Source: Nitriliruptoria bacterium (lineage in GTDB: Bacteria; Actinomycetota; Nitriliruptoria; Euzebyales; Egibacteraceae). From it: a stretch of DNA of 49,471 nucleotides. Below the pieces are notes generated by a model. That model did no database searches. It saw nothing but the letters and a program-made list of their open reading frames with translations, and had not been told where the DNA came from. The DNA is taken from the NCBI GenBank assembly GCA_003550425.1, contig PUKE01000226.1, positions 1 to 49,471 of the forward strand. Reading direction: 5' to 3'. Numbering within the stretch: position 1 is the stretch's first letter; the number at the start of each line of letters is the position of its first letter. Below, in pieces: positions 1 to 9,525 of the stretch. Made by a program: the position numbers and the translations under genes.

Positions 1-5
1 CCCGG

Positions 6-568
6 TCAGGCCTCGGCGAAGGCCGGCGCCAGCACGGCGTAGGCCTCCTCCAGCAGCTGCGGGAGCACGCGGGTCTGGCCGATCACCGGCATGAAGTTGG
101 TGTCGCCACCCCAGCGAGGCACCACGTGCTGGTGGATGTGCTCGGCGATCCCCGCCCCGGCGACCTTGCCGTCGTTGATGCCGATGTTGCAGGCATGCGG
201 CCCCGAGGCCGCCTCGAGGGCCCGCACGGCCCGATGGCACAGGTCGGCCATCTCGTGCAGCTCGTCGCGCTCCAGCTCGGTGAGGCGCGCCACGTGGCGG
301 AACGGGACCGCCATGAGGTGGCCGGGGTTGTAGGGGTAGGCGTTGAGGATCGCGTAGCAGCGCTCGCCCCGATGGAGGATCAGCGACGCCGCGTCGCGCT
401 CGGGGCCCCGAGCGGGGAGCACGCAGAAGGGGCACCCGTCGATGGGCTCGTCGTCGCGCTTGACGTAGGCCATGCGCCAGGGCGACCACAGGCGCGCGAG
501 CCCGTCGAGCCGGCCGACCTCGGCGTCGGCCGGGGTCGGATCGGGATCGTGGGGACCGCGGTCGGCGC

Positions 569-572
<4 letters not shown>
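6..572 (-). CDS. HIT-family nucleotide hydrolase/phosphorylase
   Basis: A 188-residue protein of the histidine triad superfamily, which hydrolyses or phosphorolyses nucleotides such as Ap4A. The HIT signature HIHQHVV lies at residues 145-151 and a CPFC pair at 47-50 may bind zinc. The segment LWSPWRMAYV near residue 28 and the overall length fit the mycobacterial Ap4A phosphorylase-type subgroup (Rv2613c). The GTG start overlaps the stop of thrS in a GTGA tetranucleotide, so translation is probably coupled. The thrS-HIT order is the one known from Mycobacterium, which supports the assignment. Substrate (Ap4A or another nucleotide) is inferred from the family only. Confidence 0.9.
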
Positions 573-2575
<2,003 letters not shown>

Positions 2576-2607
2576 CCCGTGCTCCTTGCCGTGGCCTGGT
2601 CCCGCGG

Positions 2608-2661
2608 AGGATAGCGACGGCAGGCCATCCGGCACGCGCGGCGACAGGGCGCGGCTAGGCT
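2608..2661. promoter_or_regulatory. Divergent promoter region of thrS and rpe
   Basis: Two TANNNT -10-like hexamers face away from each other: TATCCT (2613-2608, minus) for thrS and TAGGCT (2656-2661, plus) for rpe. Each is followed by a leader of about 25-30 nt carrying a good ribosome-binding site. No clear -35 hexamers are seen. Confidence 0.4.
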
Positions 2662-2694
2662 CGCGCCGCCGACCGACGCCGAGGTGAGACCGCC

Positions 2695-3381
2695 GTGACC
2701 CACATCGTGCCCGCTGCGCTGCCCGTGGACTTCGCCCGCCTGGGCGAGGACGTCGCCGCCCTGGACCGCGCCGGCTCCGACCGGATCCAGTGGGACGTCA
2801 TGGACGGACAGTTCGTGCCGAACCTGACCTACGGTGCCGACGTGATCGCCGCGTGCCGCCCCTACGCCGACTGCGGCTTCGAGGCGCACGTGATGTGCGA
2901 GCGGCCCGAGGAGCTGCTCCACACCTACGCGCAGGCCGGCTGCGAGGTGGTGCTCGTCCACCCCGAGACCCTGCGCCAGCCCCACGCGACCCTCCAGCAG
3001 CTGCGCGCCCAGGGGGTGCGCCCTGGCCTCGCGCTGTCGCCCGGCACGCCGCTGGCCGCGGCGGAGCCGCTGCTCGACCTCATCGAGGTGCTGCTGGTCA
3101 TGACGGTGAACCCGGGCTTTGGCGGCCAGTCGTACCTGGCGTCGATGGAGCCCAAGATCGCCGCGGCGCGCACGCTGCTCGACGCCGCCGACCACCCCAT
3201 CGAGCTCGAGGTGGACGGCGGGATCGGCCCGGACACGATCGCCCGCGCCGCGCGCGCCGGGGCCGACGTGTTCGTGTCCGGCAGCGCCCTGTGGCGCTAC
3301 CCGTCCTTCCGCGAGGGCATCGCCGACCTGCGCTCGCGCGCCGCCTCGGCGCGCGGCGAGGAGGTCGGCGAGCAGCGCTGA
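2695..3381 (+). CDS. rpe: Ribulose-phosphate 3-epimerase
   Basis: A 228-residue TIM-barrel enzyme interconverting ribulose-5-phosphate and xylulose-5-phosphate in the pentose phosphate pathway. The family motifs appear in order: WDVMDGQFVPNLTYG with metal-binding and catalytic Asp (about residues 33-47), HVMCERPE, VNPGFGGQSY (about 137-146) and VDGGIG with the second catalytic Asp (about 175-180). Length is normal for the family. The GTG start is preceded by GAGGTGA at a suitable distance. It is divergent from thrS and appears to be monocistronic, as the tRNA gene downstream lies on the other strand. Confidence 0.97.
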   Translation: MTHIVPAALPVDFARLGEDVAALDRAGSDRIQWDVMDGQFVPNLTYGADVIAACRPYADCGFEAHVMCERPEELLHTYAQAGCEVVLVHPETLRQPHATLQQLRAQGVRPGLALSPGTPLAAAEPLLDLIEVLLVMTVNPGFGGQSYLASMEPKIAAARTLLDAADHPIELEVDGGIGPDTIARAARAGADVFVSGSALWRYPSFREGIADLRSRAASARGEEVGEQR

Positions 3382-3417
3382 GCGCGGTGCGCCGGGAGGC
3401 GACGCGCGCGGGGATGA

Positions 3418-3492
3418 TGGTGGGCTCGGCTGGTTTCGAACCAGCGACCTCTCGCGTGTGAGGCGAGCGCTCTCCCACTGAGCTACGAGCCC
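3418..3492 (-). tRNA. tRNA-Val (anticodon CAC)
   Basis: On the minus strand the sequence folds into a full cloverleaf: 7-bp acceptor stem GGGCTCG/CGAGCCC, D arm GCTC/GAGC, anticodon stem CTCGC/GCGAG with loop CTCACAC (anticodon CAC, reading GUG), 5-nt variable loop, T arm GCTGG-TTCGAAA-CCAGC, discriminator A. The 3' CCA is encoded (3418-3420). Confidence 0.96.
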
Positions 3493-3584
3493 GTGCGCCG
3501 AGCATGGTAGCGGCGCGCGCCCGGCGGTGCGAGCGCCGCGCGCCCGTCGTGGCGACGGCGCCACGTCGCCCGGGACGGGCTCGG

Positions 3585-4382
3585 TCAGTCGTCGAGGTCC
3601 ACGATCACCAGCGGCTCGCCGGCGGTGGCCTCGCCCGGACCCGCCGAGGCGAGCACGGCCTGCTCGTCGCCCGCCCGCGGCTCGACCACGACGAACGCCA
3701 CGCCGTCGGCGGCGGTGGCGCGCTCGAGGTGCGGCGCGGCCTGGTCCTCGCTGCGCAGCGCCAGGACGTGCTCGCCGTCCTCCAGGCCCTCGACGAGCAG
3801 GGCGAGGTCGTCGTCGTGCCGGCGCGCGGTGGCCTCGAGGTCGTCGGCCACGAACGACGGCGCCACGTCCTCGCCGTGCACCAGCGCGGCGCTCGCGGCC
3901 ACGCGCTGCTCCAGCTCGCGCTCCAGCGCGGCCCGATCGGCGCGCAGCCAGGCGAGGGCCCCGGCGAGGACCACCACCACCGCGAGGCCGACGGCGGCCA
4001 CGGCCAGCACCCGGGTGCGCGAGGGCGCGGGCGGCTCCAGGCGGGCAGGGTCGGGCGCCGCGTCGCCGGCGCGCTCGCCACCGCGCGGGGCAGACCCCTC
4101 GGGCGTGGGCCGCCACGCCGGTCGGCGCGGCCGCGACGGACCGCGCGCCGCCTCGCCCCGGCCGGCCTCGCCGCGCGCGGCCTCGCTGCGCGCCTCGCGC
4201 TCGATGCCGGCGAGGTCCGAGGCCAGCTCCTGCAGCTCGTCCACCCGCGCCCGGCAGCGCTCGCACTCGGCGAGGTGGTCCCGGAACATCCGGCTGCGCG
4301 CCTCGTTCAGCCCACCGAGGACGTGCGCGAGCGCCATGTCCTCGAAGCGCCGGTGCGATGACGCCGGGTCCGGGTCCGTCAT
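3585..4382 (-). CDS. Anti-sigma-factor-like single-pass membrane protein
   Basis: A 265-residue protein. The N-terminal 45 residues resemble a zinc-binding anti-sigma domain, with HLAECERCR giving H-x3-C-x2-C. A basic Arg/Pro/Gly-rich linker follows, then one membrane segment (VLAVAAVGLAVVVVLAGALA, about residues 135-154) and an external C-terminal domain of about 110 residues, an arrangement like RskA-type anti-sigma factors. No sigma-factor gene is adjacent, so the partner must be elsewhere. The ATG lies six bases from a TACCCT -10-like hexamer and has no ribosome-binding site, suggesting a leaderless mRNA. The role in ECF sigma control is inferred from domain layout. Confidence 0.65.
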   Translation of the reverse strand: MTDPDPASSHRRFEDMALAHVLGGLNEARSRMFRDHLAECERCRARVDELQELASDLAGIEREARSEAARGEAGRGEAARGPSRPRRPAWRPTPEGSAPRGGERAGDAAPDPARLEPPAPSRTRVLAVAAVGLAVVVVLAGALAWLRADRAALERELEQRVAASAALVHGEDVAPSFVADDLEATARRHDDDLALLVEGLEDGEHVLALRSEDQAAPHLERATAADGVAFVVVEPRAGDEQAVLASAGPGEATAGEPLVIVDLDD

Positions 4383-4388
4383 GGCCGC

Positions 4389-4394
4389 AGGGTA
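4389..4394 (-). promoter_or_regulatory. -10 element of a probably leaderless anti-sigma mRNA
   Basis: TACCCT on the minus strand, six bases before the ATG at 4382. There is no Shine-Dalgarno sequence in the gap. Confidence 0.4.
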
Positions 4395-4501
4395 CCCCCG
4401 TCGCCAGCGACCCGGGAAGGGGCCAGGAGTCCTCGCGCGGCCTCCCCCGCCGGCCGCGTCGCCGCCGGTGCGGCGCGACGGGGCGCCCCGGGCCCCGCGC
4501 C

Positions 4502-4507
4502 TACACT
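4502..4507 (+). promoter_or_regulatory. -10 element of a probably leaderless hyuA mRNA
   Basis: TACACT followed by seven bases and then the GTG of hyuA; no ribosome-binding site is present. The surrounding 10-mer CTACACTCGC recurs before sua5 at 48750. Confidence 0.45.
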
Positions 4508-4514
4508 CGCGGCC

Positions 4515-6584
4515 GTGCCGACCACCCCTCCCCCACCCGATCGCGCGGCCCCGGGCGCCGTCGCCGGGGTCGACGTCGGTGGCACGTTCACCGACTGCGT
4601 GCGCGTGGAGCCCGACGGGACCGTCACCGCGCGCAAGGTCCCGACCACGCCCGAGGACCAGAGCCTCGCGGTGGCCGCCGGGCTGGCCGCCGTCGCCGAG
4701 GGCGCGCACGAGGCCACGACCCATGTCGCCCATGGCACCACCACGGCCACCAACGCCGTGCTGGAGCGGCGGGTGGCGCGCACCGCGCTGGTCGTCACCG
4801 CCGAGGTCGCCGACGTGCTCCGGCTCGCCCGTCAGGACCGGCCCTCGCTCTACGACCTGTCGGTGGTGCGTCCCGCTCCCCTGGTGGACGACGACCGGGT
4901 CGTGGCCGTCGAGGAGCGGCTCGGGGCCTCGGGCGAGGTGCTGGTCCCCCTGACCGACGCGGAGGTCGACCGCGTCGCCGAGGCCGTCGCGAGCCTCGCG
5001 CCGGAGGCGGTGGCCATCAGCCTGCTGTTCGGCTACGCCGACCCCACCCACGAGCGCCGGCTGGCCGCCGCGCTGCGCGAGCGGCTGGGCCCCGACGTGC
5101 CGATCACCGCCGCCAGCGCCCTGCTGCCCGAGCTGCGCGAGCATGAGCGCACCTCCACCTGCGTGCTCAACGCCGCCGTCGCCCCGGTCATGCAGCGCTA
5201 CCTGTCGCGCCTGGCGGGGCGGGTCGCGCCGGCCTCGGTGTCGGTGATGACGTCGGGCGGCGGGGTCGACGCCCTGGACGCGGTCGCCGACGCCCCGGTC
5301 CGCACGCTGCTGTCGGGCCCGGCCGCGGGGGTGGTCGCCGCCGGGCGGATCGCCGAGGCGGCGGGCTGGCCCGATGCCCTGGCGCTCGACATGGGCGGCA
5401 CCTCCACCGACGTGTGCCTCATCCAGGAGGGCCGACCGCAGCGGCGCGGCGACGGGGAGATCGCGGGGCTGCCGTTTCGCACCCCCTCGGTGGCGATCCA
5501 CACCGTCGGCGCTGGTGGCGGCTCGCTGGCGTGGGTCGACGCCGGGGGCGCCCTGCGCGTCGGGCCCCGCTCGGCGGGCGCTCAGCCGGGCCCCGCGTGC
5601 TACGGGCGCGGGGGCCGCGAGCCGACCGTCACCGACGCGCACGCGGCAGCCGGTCACCTCGGCCAGGCCCCGGCGCTCGGGTCGGGGGCGCTGCGGCTCG
5701 ACCCCGACGCGGCCGAGCGCGCCCTGGCCCGCCTGCCCGAGGCGGTGGCACGCCACGCGGGCACCGCCGCCAGCGTGCTGACGGTCGTGCGCGCCACGAT
5801 GGCCCGCGCGCTGCGCCACGTCTCCACCGAGCAGGGCGTGGACCCCACCGACCTCGCGCTGGTCGCCTATGGCGGCGCCGGCCCCCTGCATGCGTGCGCG
5901 CTGGCCCGCGAGCTGGGCTGCCCGGCCGTCATCGTGCCGCCCGCCCCGGGCGTGGCCAGCGCCCTGGGGCTGCTGCTGGCGCCGCCCCGCGCCGAGACCT
6001 CCCGCACGGTGATGGCGCGGGTGGCGCCCGACGACGCCGAGACGAGCGGGCTGGCCGAGGCCTGGGAGGGCCTGGCCGCCGACGCGCGCGCCGCGGTGGC
6101 GCGTCAGGATGCCGGTTCGGTGACCGTGCGCTGGCTCGCCGACCTGCGCTACGCGGGCCAGGCACACGAGCTGCGCTGCGCGGTCGACGACGCCGACCCG
6201 GCCACGATCCGCGAGGCGCTGCACCGCGCCCACCTCGGGCGCTACGGCCACGCGCCGCGCGACGCGGTGGTCGAGGTCGTCACGCTGCGGGCGGTGGCCA
6301 CCGGGGAGCCCGCCCTGGCCTCGCCGCCGCAGCGCTTCGGGCTCGGCGCGCAGGCGCCCGAGGCGTCGCACCAGCCCATCACCCTGGCCGATGGCCGCGT
6401 GGTGCCCGCCACGGTCTGGGCTCGCCGCGCCCTGGCCCCCGGCGTCGAGCTCGCGGGCCCGGCCCTGGTCACCCAGCCCGACGCCACCACGCTCCTGGAG
6501 CCCGGCGACGTGGGGCGAGTCGACGCGCGCGGCAACCTCGTGATCGGCGTGGGCAGCGCCGACGAGGCGAGCGGAGGGCGCTGA
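4515..6584 (+). CDS. hyuA: Hydantoinase/oxoprolinase subunit A (HyuA family)
   Basis: A 689-residue ATP-dependent hydrolase subunit of the HyuA / 5-oxoprolinase N-terminal-half family. It begins with an actin-like nucleotide-binding motif, GVDVGGTFTDC at about residues 18-28, with HGTTTATNAVLE at about 73-84 and a second ATPase motif ALDMGGTSTDVCL near residue 293; GGAGPLHACALA lies near residue 455. With HyuB it would open a cyclic amide such as hydantoin, N-methylhydantoin or 5-oxoproline; the exact substrate cannot be read from the sequence. The stop overlaps the hyuB start by one base (TGATG), so the two are translationally coupled. The GTG start follows a -10-like element at leaderless spacing. 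Confidence 0.92.
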   Translation: MPTTPPPPDRAAPGAVAGVDVGGTFTDCVRVEPDGTVTARKVPTTPEDQSLAVAAGLAAVAEGAHEATTHVAHGTTTATNAVLERRVARTALVVTAEVADVLRLARQDRPSLYDLSVVRPAPLVDDDRVVAVEERLGASGEVLVPLTDAEVDRVAEAVASLAPEAVAISLLFGYADPTHERRLAAALRERLGPDVPITAASALLPELREHERTSTCVLNAAVAPVMQRYLSRLAGRVAPASVSVMTSGGGVDALDAVADAPVRTLLSGPAAGVVAAGRIAEAAGWPDALALDMGGTSTDVCLIQEGRPQRRGDGEIAGLPFRTPSVAIHTVGAGGGSLAWVDAGGALRVGPRSAGAQPGPACYGRGGREPTVTDAHAAAGHLGQAPALGSGALRLDPDAAERALARLPEAVARHAGTAASVLTVVRATMARALRHVSTEQGVDPTDLALVAYGGAGPLHACALARELGCPAVIVPPAPGVASALGLLLAPPRAETSRTVMARVAPDDAETSGLAEAWEGLAADARAAVARQDAGSVTVRWLADLRYAGQAHELRCAVDDADPATIREALHRAHLGRYGHAPRDAVVEVVTLRAVATGEPALASPPQRFGLGAQAPEASHQPITLADGRVVPATVWARRALAPGVELAGPALVTQPDATTLLEPGDVGRVDARGNLVIGVGSADEASGGR

Positions 6585-8167
6585 TGGACCCGGCGCGGCT
6601 GGAGGTCGTGCGGCACGCCCTGGCCGGCGTGGCCGACGAGATGGGCGCGGCCCTGCGCCACACCGCCACCTCCCCGAACATCAAGGAGCGCGCCGACTGC
6701 TCGGCGGCGGTGTTCGACCCTGCCGGGACGATGGTCGCCCAGGCCGAGCACATCCCGGTGCATCTCGGCTCGATGCCGGCGAGCGTGCGCGCGGCGCTGG
6801 AGGCCTTCGGCGGCGCGCTGGCGCCCGGCGACCAGGTGCTGCTCAACGACCCCTACGCGGGCGGCACGCACCTGCCCGACCTCACCCTCGTGGCCGCGGT
6901 GGGCGACGCCGACGGTGGGCTGCTCGGCTACGTCGCCAACCGCGCGCATCACGCCGACGTCGGTGGCGCCGCGCCCGGCTCGATGCCCGCCGCGGCGACC
7001 GACATCGCCATGGAGGGCCTGCGCATCCCGCCGGTGCGGCTCGTCGTCGACGGCGAGGTCCGCGAGGACCTCGTGGACCTCGTGGCCGCCGCGTCCCGCA
7101 CCCCGTGGGAGCGTCGCGGCGACCTGCGGGCCCAGCTGGCCGCCAACCACGTCGGGGCGCGCCGGCTGCGCGAGGTCGCAGCGCGCACCGCCGCCCTCGG
7201 CGAGGCCATGACCGCGGTGTGCGACTACAGCGACCGGCGCGTGCGCGCCGCGATCGCCGACCTGCCCGACGGCACCTGGGCCCGCGAGGAGCGCCTGGAG
7301 GTCGCGGGCGGCGCGCGCCTGCGCGCGACCCTGACGGTCGCCGGGGACGCCCTCACCGTCGACCTCGCCGGCACCGACCCTCAGGTGGCCCAGGGGGTCA
7401 ACGCGGTGCGAGCGGTGACCGTGTCCGCGGTGTGGTTCGTCGTGCGGCTGCTCACCGACCCGCACGCCCCACCCAACGCCGGCTGCTACCGCGCGGTGAC
7501 CGTGCGCACCGAGCCCGGGACGCTGGTGGACGCACGGCACCCGGCCCCGGTCGCGGCCGGCAACGTGGAGACGAGCCAGCGGCTCGCCGACCTGGTGCAC
7601 GGCTGCTTCGCTGCCGCGGACCCCTCCCGCACCCCGGCGGCCTCGCAGGGGACCATGAACAACGTGCTGCTCGGCGCGGCCGGCAGCGGCGCCGACCAGG
7701 ACGCTGACGCGGGCCGCGACGCGGCCTTCAGCTACTACGAGACGATCGCCGGCGGCGAGGGCGGCACCCCGCACCGCCCCGGCGGCTCCGCGATCCACAC
7801 GGGGATGACCAACACCCGCAACACCCCGGTGGAGGCGCTCGAGCTCGCCTATCCGCTGCGGGTGCGCCGGGCCGCGGTGCGCCGCGGCTCCGGCGGGGCG
7901 GGGCGCCACCCCGGCGGCGACGGCGTGGTGCGCGAGCTCGAGGTCCTCGCCGACTGCACGCTCACGCTGCAGACCGAGCGCCGCGAGACCGGGCCGTGGG
8001 GCGTGGCCGGCGGCAGCCCGGGCGCGCCGGGCGAGAACCTGCTCATCCGCCGCGACGGCAGCGCGGAGCCCCTGCCGGCCAAGGGCACGTGGACCCTGCG
8101 CGCCGGCGACCGCGTGCGGGTCTCCACCCCCGGTGGCGGCGGGTGGGGCCCACCGCCGCACGCGTGA
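6584..8167 (+). CDS. hyuB: Hydantoinase/oxoprolinase subunit B (HyuB family)
   Basis: A 527-residue protein of the HyuB family, the second subunit of ATP-dependent hydantoinases and 5-oxoprolinases. Family features are the N-terminal EMGAALRHTATSPNIKERAD, DPAGTMVAQAEHIPVHLGSM, NDPYAGGTHLPDLTLV and YETIAGGEGGTP, and the C-terminal STPGGGGWG. Length is normal. It shares one base with hyuA and forms a two-gene operon; no racemase, carbamoylase or dedicated transporter lies beside it, so the substrate is open. Confidence 0.92.
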   Translation: MDPARLEVVRHALAGVADEMGAALRHTATSPNIKERADCSAAVFDPAGTMVAQAEHIPVHLGSMPASVRAALEAFGGALAPGDQVLLNDPYAGGTHLPDLTLVAAVGDADGGLLGYVANRAHHADVGGAAPGSMPAAATDIAMEGLRIPPVRLVVDGEVREDLVDLVAAASRTPWERRGDLRAQLAANHVGARRLREVAARTAALGEAMTAVCDYSDRRVRAAIADLPDGTWAREERLEVAGGARLRATLTVAGDALTVDLAGTDPQVAQGVNAVRAVTVSAVWFVVRLLTDPHAPPNAGCYRAVTVRTEPGTLVDARHPAPVAAGNVETSQRLADLVHGCFAAADPSRTPAASQGTMNNVLLGAAGSGADQDADAGRDAAFSYYETIAGGEGGTPHRPGGSAIHTGMTNTRNTPVEALELAYPLRVRRAAVRRGSGGAGRHPGGDGVVRELEVLADCTLTLQTERRETGPWGVAGGSPGAPGENLLIRRDGSAEPLPAKGTWTLRAGDRVRVSTPGGGGWGPPPHA

Positions 8168-8200
8168 GGGCGCGGCGCACGCGGGCCACGCCGGCCGTGG

Positions 8201-8206
8201 CACGAT
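8201..8206 (+). promoter_or_regulatory. Possible -10 element before the LCP gene
   Basis: CACGAT lies seven bases before the ATG at 8214, which lacks a ribosome-binding site; this is the same geometry as the other leaderless candidates, but the hexamer is a poor TANNNT match. Confidence 0.25.
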
Positions 8207-8213
8207 CCGCGCC

Positions 8214-9422
8214 ATGAGCGACGACGGCTTCGGGCCGCCCCAGCGGGGCGGCTCCTCACGACCTGGCGCATCCCGCGACGCGCCCGCCGGCGACGACGCG
8301 TCCCGCGCGCCCGCGGGGCCGACATCCCCGCAGGGCGGGCCCGGCGAGGACGCGGGCGACGGCTTCGGCCCCGCCCAGCGCGGCCGCGCGCCGCGGCTGC
8401 CCCGCCCGAGGCGACGGGCGCGCCGTGAGCGCGACCGCTCGGCGCGCGGGGGGCACCGCCGGCGCCGACGCGGGCCACGGCCGCTGCGCGTGGCCGGTGC
8501 GGCGCTGCTGGTGCTGCTGCTGGCCGTCTCGGCGCTCGTGGCGACCGCGCTGCTGCGCATGGAGCGCGTCGACGTCGACGGGCTGTCATGGATCGGCCCG
8601 ACGCAGGCCAACGTGCTGGTGGCCGGCAGCGACGCGCGGGAGGGCTTCACCGAGGAGCAGGCCCAGGACGTCGGCGCCGGGCAGGTCGAGGGCGAGCGCT
8701 TCGACACGCTGTTCGTGCTCGCGGTCGACGGGACCGACGTCGGCGTGCTCGCCCTGCCGCGCGACCTCTACGTGACGCTGTGCGACGGCACGCAGGGCCG
8801 CATCAACGCGGCGACGACGCGGCCGGGCGGGCGCAGCTGCCTCGTCGAGACCGTGCGCGACCTGACGGGCCTGTCGCTCTCGCACTACGTCGAGCTCGAC
8901 CTCGCGGGCTTCGTGGACCTCGTCGACGCGGTCGGCGGCGTCGAGCTGACCCTGGACGAGCCCATCCGCGACGAGCGCGCGAACGCCGACCTGCCGGCCG
9001 GACGACAGCGCCTGGACGGCGTCGACGCCCTGAGCTTCGTGCGGGTGCGCGGCATCGACGACGACCTCGGCCGCATCGGGCGCCAGCAGGAGTTCGTGCA
9101 GGCTCTCGCGCGGGAGCTGGCGAGCCCCTCGACGCTCGCCAACCCCGTGCGCCTCACGCAGGCGGCCTGGGAGGGTGGCGCGGCGCTGACGGTCAACCGC
9201 GCCTTCGGCCCGCTCGGGGCAGCGCAGCTCGGGGTCGCCTCGCTGGGCATGCGCGAGGGGATGCCGACCTATCTCGTCCCTGCGACGCCCCAGACGATCG
9301 GCGGCGCCGCGGTGCTCGTGCCCCAGGAGCAGGCCGCCGCCGAGCTCTTCGCGGCGTTCCGCGACCGCTCCGCGCTCGACGCCGAGCCCGGCGAGGAGGA
9401 CCTGCCCGGCGCGGACCCCTGA
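8214..9422 (+). CDS. LytR-CpsA-Psr (LCP) family glycopolymer ligase
   Basis: A 402-residue membrane-anchored enzyme that would attach cell-wall glycopolymers to peptidoglycan from lipid-linked precursors. A cytoplasmic, Gly/Pro/Arg-rich N-terminus of about 90 residues carries two copies of DGFGPxQRG (about residues 3-11 and 49-57). One membrane segment (VAGAALLVLLLAVSALVATA, about 93-112) precedes the extracellular LCP domain, recognised by NVLVAGSD, DTLFVLAVDG, the Arg/Asp-rich LALPRDLYV, GRINAA, the FVDLVDAVGGVEL segment and SFVRVRGIDDDLGRIGRQQ. I chose the ATG at 8214 over an in-frame ATG at 8133 that overlaps hyuB. It converges on a NlpC/P60 gene and belongs with the neighbouring cell-wall genes. 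Confidence 0.9.
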   Translation: MSDDGFGPPQRGGSSRPGASRDAPAGDDASRAPAGPTSPQGGPGEDAGDGFGPAQRGRAPRLPRPRRRARRERDRSARGGHRRRRRGPRPLRVAGAALLVLLLAVSALVATALLRMERVDVDGLSWIGPTQANVLVAGSDAREGFTEEQAQDVGAGQVEGERFDTLFVLAVDGTDVGVLALPRDLYVTLCDGTQGRINAATTRPGGRSCLVETVRDLTGLSLSHYVELDLAGFVDLVDAVGGVELTLDEPIRDERANADLPAGRQRLDGVDALSFVRVRGIDDDLGRIGRQQEFVQALARELASPSTLANPVRLTQAAWEGGAALTVNRAFGPLGAAQLGVASLGMREGMPTYLVPATPQTIGGAAVLVPQEQAAAELFAAFRDRSALDAEPGEEDLPGADP

Positions 9423-9451
9423 TCGGCGCCCAGCGCCGGCTCCCAGCGCCA

Positions 9452-9477
9452 CGGGGGCGCGACGCGCCGCGCCCCCG
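9452..9477. terminator. Bidirectional terminator hairpin between convergent genes
   Basis: A perfect 10-bp inverted repeat, CGGGGGCGCG / CGCGCCCCCG, with a 6-nt loop sits between the convergent LCP and NlpC/P60 genes. It has no U-tract, as is common at GC-rich actinobacterial terminators. Confidence 0.6.
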
Positions 9478-9525
9478 CCCGCGCTCGCGGACGGGGGCGC
9501 GCACCATGCGCCGAGTGGTGGCTGG

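Noticed and set aside
2576-2694. T-box leader of thrS
   Set aside because: The predicted leader is about 25 nt and lacks the T-box sequence.
4383-6371. Long minus-strand extension upstream of the anti-sigma gene across hyuA
   Set aside because: Shadow of hyuA; only the part from the ATG at 4382 has protein-like motifs.
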